From: JAGIBJ01 sp032119595
Lineage (GTDB): Bacteria > Actinomycetota > Thermoleophilia > Solirubrobacterales > Solirubrobacteraceae
Assembly: GCA_032119595.1 (NCBI GenBank)
Contig: JAUMBQ010000001.1
Span: 310,001-374,000, forward strand
DNA length: 64,000 nt
Direction: 5' to 3'
Part shown: in pieces, positions 59,241 to 64,000 of the stretch
Numbering within the stretch: the stretch's first letter is position 1
Layout of the letters: the number at the start of each line of letters is the position of its first letter
Position numbers and translations under genes: made by a program
Notes under the pieces: generated by a model
The model's input: only the letters and a program-made list of their open reading frames with translations
Told to the model about the DNA's origin: nothing
Databases searched by the model: none

Positions 59241-61211
59241 ATGCCTGACACCGGCCCCCCACTTCCGCCCGGTGCGAACACGCCCGTCGAGGGCACCGCC
59301 GTGCGGATTGCGCTGGAGGTGCCGCAGCTTGGGGGTGCGACGCTCGTGGTGGAGACATCGGGCGGCGTCCGCACCCTAGAGCCGTCTGACGGTTTCGCTC
59401 GCCTCGAACCACTCGACGGACGATCGATGTCGATCGAGATCGACCTCGACACCGTCCCGGCCGACGTTCAACGGCTTCGACTGTGCATCTGGTCGCCTGC
59501 CACCAACCTCGCCCTCGCCACGGCCCGTGCGGCCGGCAGCGTCGACGGCGCGGAGTCGTTCACGGTGGCACTCCCGCCCGACGGGACCGACCTGCGAGCA
59601 GCCGAGCTGCTCGAGCTGTACCGGCGGGGCGATGGTTGGAAGGTTCGGGCGATCGCCTCCGGCTGGGCTGGGCACGTGCCGGCCATGGCGCAGGCGGTCG
59701 GACTGCCGGAGTCGGCGTTCCCGGTCAGATCGGTACCGGCGGCAGACCCGCGGACTGAGCGCGACCCGAACCCTGGGCCCGCCTCGGCGTCTCGACCCGC
59801 CTCGGCGTCTCGGCCCGCCTCGGCATCTCGACCGGGCGACGAGACTGCTCCTGCGCCTGAAGCGGGACGTTCGGCGCATGTCGGTCCGTCGCCAGCGGTC
59901 GGGCCGCCCGCGCTCCGCGACGTGCTCGACATGGTCGTCGGCCCTGGATTGCGCGTCGGCGACGACAGCTTCGTCGACTTCGAACTCCATGGCGTGTTCC
60001 TGCGCCTCAGCTACGAAAGCAGCGGCGACTACGCACGGGTGATCGCCACGACGCCTGCGGGCGAGGGCACGATCACCGACACGGTGGCGCTTGCGGCGCT
60101 GCGCGCTACCGGCGAAGCGCCGCTCGGGCGCGTGTCGTTCGATTCAGACGGCGCCGCGTTCGTGTCGGCACCAGCCGTCGCGGAACGCCACCACGTCGAC
60201 ACCGCGCTCGTGAAAGCCCTGCTCGGCGAGGCGTGGATCACCGCGCATCGGTTCGGCCAGCGCATCCGCACGGCGCGGTGGGCGTTCCCGACGCTGCTAA
60301 CCGAGCAGATCCCGCGCGAGCTGCGGCTTGGGGTCGCGGAGGAGCTCCAGGATGTGGACGCGTGGGCGTCGGTCCGCGAGCGACTGGAGGACACCAGCTG
60401 CATCCCGCTCGTCGACGAGCCTGCGGCGATGCTGGCGCCGACCACGATCGGTCAACTTGCGATCGGGCCCTGCGCGCTGGCGGCGACGCCGCGCGCTTGG
60501 ACGATTCTGGTGGAGCGAACGGTGCGCGCCAACGTCTACCCCAAGCCGGGCCTGTGGACCGCCCTTGCCACCGGCAACGGCGAGCAGTCGTTCGTTCGTT
60601 TCGCCGTGCAGGCCGAGGGGCTTCCGGGCGATCCGCCGGCGATCGTCGTCGGCTTTTCCGCGCTCCAGCTTCCGCGCACGCAGGTGCTCGAAGATCTTGG
60701 CCGCGGCCTGGAGATGGTCGACGAGGCTGCCGACGCGATCGAGCCAATGCTGCTCGACCTCGCCGCCGACTCGGCCGACTACCGCAACAACCTGCCGTGG
60801 CCGGCCACGCGGCGATGGACCGGCCCGGGATCGGAGATTCGCAGCCATCTGCTCGTGCGAGAGATCAGCGGCCTGCCGGCCGGCGCCGACGTGCCCGCGC
60901 AGCTCATGAAGCGCGCCCGCGCTCAGGCCACGTCGCTCGCGCGCCCGGGCTTCGGCTACCTCGCGCACCTCGCCCTGCTGCGCGCCGAGGCCAAAGACGC
61001 GGCTTCGGACGAGTGGAGGTCCGTCGCCCGCGAGCTCGTCGCGCTCGCCCCGGTCGAGCCGGCACCGGGCGACGCGCCATGCGCCACCGCATCGCTCCAC
61101 GTGCGCATGAACCGTCTCGACGCCCCTCGGCCGATGCGCCCGCCGCCGCGGCCAGCGCCGCCAGCGGGGTCGCCCGAGCCCACGCGGCGCCGGCGCGGCC
61201 TGTTTGGCTGA
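59241..61211 (+). CDS. Large TerD-domain fusion protein of unknown function
   Basis: The protein has 656 residues from ATG 59241, with GAGG 3 nt upstream; a TTG at 59232 is a weaker start. The N-terminal 150 residues look like a diverged TerD domain (IEIDLDTVPADVQRLRLCIW, LLELYRRGDGWKVRAIASGW). A linker with repeated SASRPA follows (about 178-200). The C-terminal 430 residues contain a YbjN/chaperone-like region (about 218-400) and a further alpha/beta region ending in Arg-rich TRRRRGLFG. I do not recognise the C-terminal part. It is divergent from the grpE-Hsp70 block, and the linker DNA is a short repeat. It is followed by another terD gene on the same strand. Confidence 0.75.
   Translation: MPDTGPPLPPGANTPVEGTAVRIALEVPQLGGATLVVETSGGVRTLEPSDGFARLEPLDGRSMSIEIDLDTVPADVQRLRLCIWSPATNLALATARAAGSVDGAESFTVALPPDGTDLRAAELLELYRRGDGWKVRAIASGWAGHVPAMAQAVGLPESAFPVRSVPAADPRTERDPNPGPASASRPASASRPASASRPGDETAPAPEAGRSAHVGPSPAVGPPALRDVLDMVVGPGLRVGDDSFVDFELHGVFLRLSYESSGDYARVIATTPAGEGTITDTVALAALRATGEAPLGRVSFDSDGAAFVSAPAVAERHHVDTALVKALLGEAWITAHRFGQRIRTARWAFPTLLTEQIPRELRLGVAEELQDVDAWASVRERLEDTSCIPLVDEPAAMLAPTTIGQLAIGPCALAATPRAWTILVERTVRANVYPKPGLWTALATGNGEQSFVRFAVQAEGLPGDPPAIVVGFSALQLPRTQVLEDLGRGLEMVDEAADAIEPMLLDLAADSADYRNNLPWPATRRWTGPGSEIRSHLLVREISGLPAGADVPAQLMKRARAQATSLARPGFGYLAHLALLRAEAKDAASDEWRSVARELVALAPVEPAPGDAPCATASLHVRMNRLDAPRPMRPPPRPAPPAGSPEPTRRRRGLFG
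59781..59840. repeat. Short in-frame DNA repeat in TerD-fusion linker
   Basis: The unit GCCTCGGCGTCTCGACCC recurs about three times in tandem with few changes, encoding the repeated SASRPA linker. It is a coding minisatellite and may vary in copy number. Confidence 0.7.
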
Positions 61212-61376
61212 CGGGCCAGAGCCGGAAACGGCCGTCCGGTGCTCAGGCGCGTGGGTGAGGACGGATCGGACGCGCCCGCAGCCGATCCGGCGCCGGCGCG
61301 GCGTGACGCGGATAGGCTCGCGCTGCGGGCGTCACCCAGCCCGCACTTTGCCGATCCCACAAGGAGCACGACCGTT

Positions 61377-61964
61377 ATGAGCATCAGCCTCGAAAAGGGC
61401 CAGAAGATCAGCCTGAGCAAGGACGGCGGGGCGCTCACGCGAGTCAAGTTGGGCCTCGGCTGGGATCCCGTCAGCGCGCCGAAGAAGGGTGGCCTCTTCA
61501 AGAAGGCGGCGCCGGAGAAGGAAATCGACCTCGACGCGTCCGCGGTGCTTCTGGACGCGCAGCGCAACGTCGTCGACACCGTGTGGTTCAAGCAGCTCCG
61601 CAGCAAAGACGGCTCCGTCGTCCACACGGGCGACAACCTCACGGGCGCTGGCGATGGCGACGATGAGTCGATCCTGGTCGACCTCACCGCGGTACCGGCC
61701 TCGGTCGACACGCTCGCCTTCACGGTGAACAGCTTCAGCACGCAGGGCTTCGGCGAAGTCGCCAACGCGTTCTGCCGGATCGTCGACGAGACCACGGGCG
61801 CGGAGTTTGCGCGCTACGACCTCGGCGCGCAGGGCCCGCACTCCGCGATCGTGATCGCCAAGGTGTACCGCCACAACGGCGAATGGAAGATGGCGGCACT
61901 CGGCGACGCCGGCACCGGCCGTACGGTCGCGGAGATCCTGCCGCTCGTGCAGAAGGTCGTCTGA
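61377..61964 (+). CDS. terD: TerD-family calcium-binding stress protein, second copy
   Basis: The protein has 195 residues from ATG 61377 with AAGGAG at 61361-61366. It starts MSISLEKGQKISLSKDGG. TerD elements are LGLGWD, EIDLDASAVLLD, KDGSVVHTGDNLTGAGDGDD (calcium loop), AFTVNSFSTQGFGEV and AKVYRHNGEWKMAALGD. A short Lys-rich insert (KKGGLFKKAAPEK) after the first strand also occurs in the TerA-like protein (GGLFKKM). It is 165 nt downstream of the TerD-fusion gene and is probably co-regulated with it. Confidence 0.95.
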   Translation: MSISLEKGQKISLSKDGGALTRVKLGLGWDPVSAPKKGGLFKKAAPEKEIDLDASAVLLDAQRNVVDTVWFKQLRSKDGSVVHTGDNLTGAGDGDDESILVDLTAVPASVDTLAFTVNSFSTQGFGEVANAFCRIVDETTGAEFARYDLGAQGPHSAIVIAKVYRHNGEWKMAALGDAGTGRTVAEILPLVQKVV

Positions 61965-62112
61965 CCCGCGCGGTCTCACCGGGGACCCGGCCCAGCGCGA
62001 CACCGCATCGCCGAAGCTTCCGGCGAGCTGGTCTGACCTCGCGCAAATTGGCCAGACCAGCGAGTTCATACTCATTTGCATGTCTTCGGGCGTCGATTCG
62101 GGGGAGGTGACC

Positions 62113-63258
62113 GTGGATGCCCCCTCGATGACGGCTCGCGTTTCCCGGCGCGACCTGGCCCACAACCGGTGGACCTGGTTCGCGACCGGCGGGACCGGGT
62201 TGATGATCGCCCTGTTGACGATCGGCACCGCCCTGTACGCAGGCGGGCCCACGACGGGTCGGATGTACGGCTTCGCGGCGGTCTACGGCACCTTCGCGCT
62301 GTTCCTCCTGCGCCGACAGCCGCCGTCGATTGACGACCGCTTCAACCACGTCGTCCTCGTCTACGCCTATTCCGCCACGATCACCGGCATGTGGGCCTTC
62401 CAGCCTGGTGGTGGAGCCGCGCTCGGCGCCGGCATGTTCATCGGGCCGTTGATCGCACTTCGACTGCAGGATCGGCACGTGATCATGCTGCACCTGCTCG
62501 CGGCCACCGCCGGACTGGTCGGCCTGGCCGTCTTCGGTGGCCTGTTCGGGTTCATCAACACGACCACGATCATCTGCATCACCGTGATGACCCCAGCCAT
62601 GTGGGTGCTCGGCGCCTGCTGCACCGTGGTGCTTGAGGCGTCCGAAGCACAGGGCGAAGAGCTCGAGCGACTGGTTCGGCGCGATCCGCTTACGGGTGTC
62701 GGCAATCGCCGCCTGCTCGACGAGCGTCTCGCGGCGGAGATCAGCCGCCACGAACGCAGCGGCCAGGAGTTCTCACTGCTCGTCCTCGATCTCAACGGCT
62801 TCAAGGCACTCAACGACACCCTCGGCCACGAGGCTGGCGACGAGCTGCTTCGCGACACGGCAACCGCGCTCGTGCGGGCCACCGGCCCGAACGACACCGT
62901 CGTCCGGCAGGGCGGCGACGAGTTCTGCGTGATTCTGCCTCAGACCTCGTTCGTTCTCGCCCAGCGCACCGCCAACGCGATCCGGGCCAACCTGGCCGGG
63001 ACCGACACCGGCGGCCTGGTTTCGACCGGCATCGGCATCGCGGTGTACCCCACCGATGCGCTTGCGGAGCACGTCCTGCTGCACGTTGCCGACGAACGCC
63101 TCATCGCCGACAAAGCGGGACGCGTCCATCGCGGGATCCCGCCGGTGACATCACACCCGACGCCGCCGGGCGCCGAAGCGCCAGTGGCACCGCCGGCAAA
63201 GGCAGAAGCAGCGCCCAACGCCGAGCATTTATCGTTCGGCTCGTGCCGACTGCACTGA
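62113..63258 (+). CDS. Membrane-anchored GGDEF diguanylate cyclase
   Basis: The protein has 381 residues from GTG 62113, preceded by GGGGGAGG at 5 nt. An ATG 33 nt upstream has no ribosome site. Six hydrophobic helices (to about residue 180) precede the GGDEF domain (about 195-345) with DPLTGVGNRRLLDERL and the intact active site RQGGDEF. Expected reaction: two GTP to cyclic di-GMP at the inner membrane face. No RxxD product-inhibition site is evident just before GGDEF. A Pro/Ala-rich tail follows. Its end overlaps the next gene by 16 nt. Confidence 0.92.
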   Translation: MDAPSMTARVSRRDLAHNRWTWFATGGTGLMIALLTIGTALYAGGPTTGRMYGFAAVYGTFALFLLRRQPPSIDDRFNHVVLVYAYSATITGMWAFQPGGGAALGAGMFIGPLIALRLQDRHVIMLHLLAATAGLVGLAVFGGLFGFINTTTIICITVMTPAMWVLGACCTVVLEASEAQGEELERLVRRDPLTGVGNRRLLDERLAAEISRHERSGQEFSLLVLDLNGFKALNDTLGHEAGDELLRDTATALVRATGPNDTVVRQGGDEFCVILPQTSFVLAQRTANAIRANLAGTDTGGLVSTGIGIAVYPTDALAEHVLLHVADERLIADKAGRVHRGIPPVTSHPTPPGAEAPVAPPAKAEAAPNAEHLSFGSCRLH

Positions 63259-64000
63259 TCGACCGCGACACCGAGATCGCCGCGCTCGACCGCGCATTGG
63301 GTGCCGCCGCCGGTGGGATGGGCGGGCTCGTGATGATCCAGGGGGCCGCTGGGATCGGGAAGACGATGCTGCTCACCCATCTGCGGGAGGCCGCGCCCGA
63401 GCATGGGTTCCGCGTGCTGGGCGCCCGAGCGAGCGAACTCGATCGCGCGTTCGGGTACGGCGTGGTCCACCAGCTCCTGGAGCCCGAGGTCACGACCGCT
63501 TCGGCGGAGCGACGCGCGGCACTCCTGCGCGGCGCCGCACGCGCCGCCGAGGGCGTCCTGACCTCGGCCGGCGACGGCATCGACGACGGCGGCTACGCCG
63601 TCGTTCACGGCTTGTACTGGCTCGTCGCCAACCTTGCCGACGAGCAGCCACTGGTGTTGCTCATCGACGACATCCACTGGGCCGACTCACCGTCGCTGCG
63701 GTTCCTTGAGTACCTCGGCCGACGGCTCGACGGCCTGCCGGTCTTGGTCGCCGCGACGGCCCGCGTCGGCGAACCCGGGTCCGACGCCGATCTCCTCGGC
63801 GCCCTCAGCGCCGGCCCCTACGCGGACATCGTGGAGCCCGGCCCGCTCGGTGACCGCGGCGTCGACGCCATCCTTCATGAGGCGCTCGGGCACCCGTGTG
63901 AACCGGGCTTCGTGACGGCCGCGCAGAACGTGACCGGCGGAAACCCGCTGCTGGTGCGCGTGCTCGCCCGCGAGGCCCACGCACTCGGCCTTGAGGGCAC
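63243..64000 (+). CDS. AAA/LuxR-type ATPase regulator, 3' truncated by window edge
   Basis: About 252 residues are visible from GTG 63243 and the frame is open to the end. A P-loop GAAGIGKTMLLTHL and Walker B LVLLIDDIHWAD fit the AAA_16/STAND ATPase domain that precedes a LuxR-type DNA-binding domain in large actinobacterial regulators (LAL/MalT type). The C-terminal part, and so the assignment as a transcription factor, is outside the window. Start choice rests on the position just before the LIDRDTEIAAL strand. Confidence 0.75.
   Translation, partial: MPTALIDRDTEIAALDRALGAAAGGMGGLVMIQGAAGIGKTMLLTHLREAAPEHGFRVLGARASELDRAFGYGVVHQLLEPEVTTASAERRAALLRGAARAAEGVLTSAGDGIDDGGYAVVHGLYWLVANLADEQPLVLLIDDIHWADSPSLRFLEYLGRRLDGLPVLVAATARVGEPGSDADLLGALSAGPYADIVEPGPLGDRGVDAILHEALGHPCEPGFVTAAQNVTGGNPLLVRVLAREAHALGLEG

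Overview
This is a GC-rich bacterial chromosome segment, most likely from an actinobacterium. Tandem Ku genes, overlapping ATGA/GTGA gene junctions, PspC-domain kinases, TerD-family clusters, a five-helix Sec/Tat molybdoprotein and large secreted proteins with Pro/Ala/Gly-rich composition all point that way. The mixture suggests class Thermoleophilia (Solirubrobacter, Patulibacter or Conexibacter type), but that placement is an inference. There are no phage genes, insertion sequences or CRISPR arrays. One tRNA gene is present.

Layout. 1-2457: non-homologous end-joining unit (LigD-type polymerase, cut by the window start, plus two Ku paralogues). 2464-4475: OmpR-type two-component pair. 4476-5529: small unknown gene, a perfect 15-bp hairpin and copy A of a dispersed intergenic repeat. 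5530-11752: nucleoside phosphorylase, polytopic membrane protein, lipoprotein and a very large secreted repeat protein. 11814-16776: membrane protein, Sec/Tat cytochrome b-molybdopterin oxidoreductase, methyltransferase, two glycosyltransferase-fold proteins and a divergent sugar-nucleotide epimerase. 16939-23199: signalling block with an HD-GYP protein, a histidine-kinase-like protein that stops after its phospho-acceptor helices, a NarL-type regulator, a hybrid kinase and two unknowns. 23639-31495: secreted beta-helix protein, MacB/FtsX-type ABC exporter and a second hybrid kinase. 31496-32147: repeat copy B and tRNA-Thr(GGT). 32318-35152: type III polyketide synthase, ICMT-like methyltransferase and macrolide-type glycosyltransferase. 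35255-40166: arginine deiminase pathway, with arcB-arcA-yfcC-like transporter on one strand and arcC divergent. 40173-43569: subtilisin-like protease and an RTX-type calcium-binding protein. 43792-47127: PspC-domain envelope-stress two-component operon. 47146-47790: TetR regulator. 48126-61964: large tellurium-resistance-type (ter) locus joined to a second Hsp70/GrpE pair. 62113-64000: diguanylate cyclase and the start of a LuxR-type ATPase regulator.

How the parts fit. The polymerase and Ku proteins would bridge and fill DNA ends. The arc genes would turn arginine into ornithine, ammonia, CO2 and ATP, with the transporter importing arginine or exporting ornithine. The ter locus combines three TerD-domain proteins, a TerC-like membrane protein and four enzymes predicted to make a nucleoside-like small molecule. 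It also holds a translationally coupled GrpE-Hsp70-unknown-unknown block, which is the most promising candidate here for an incompletely described system. The dispersed repeat pair, the stand-alone kinase acceptor domain and the PKS-ICMT-glycosyltransferase group are the next most interesting items.
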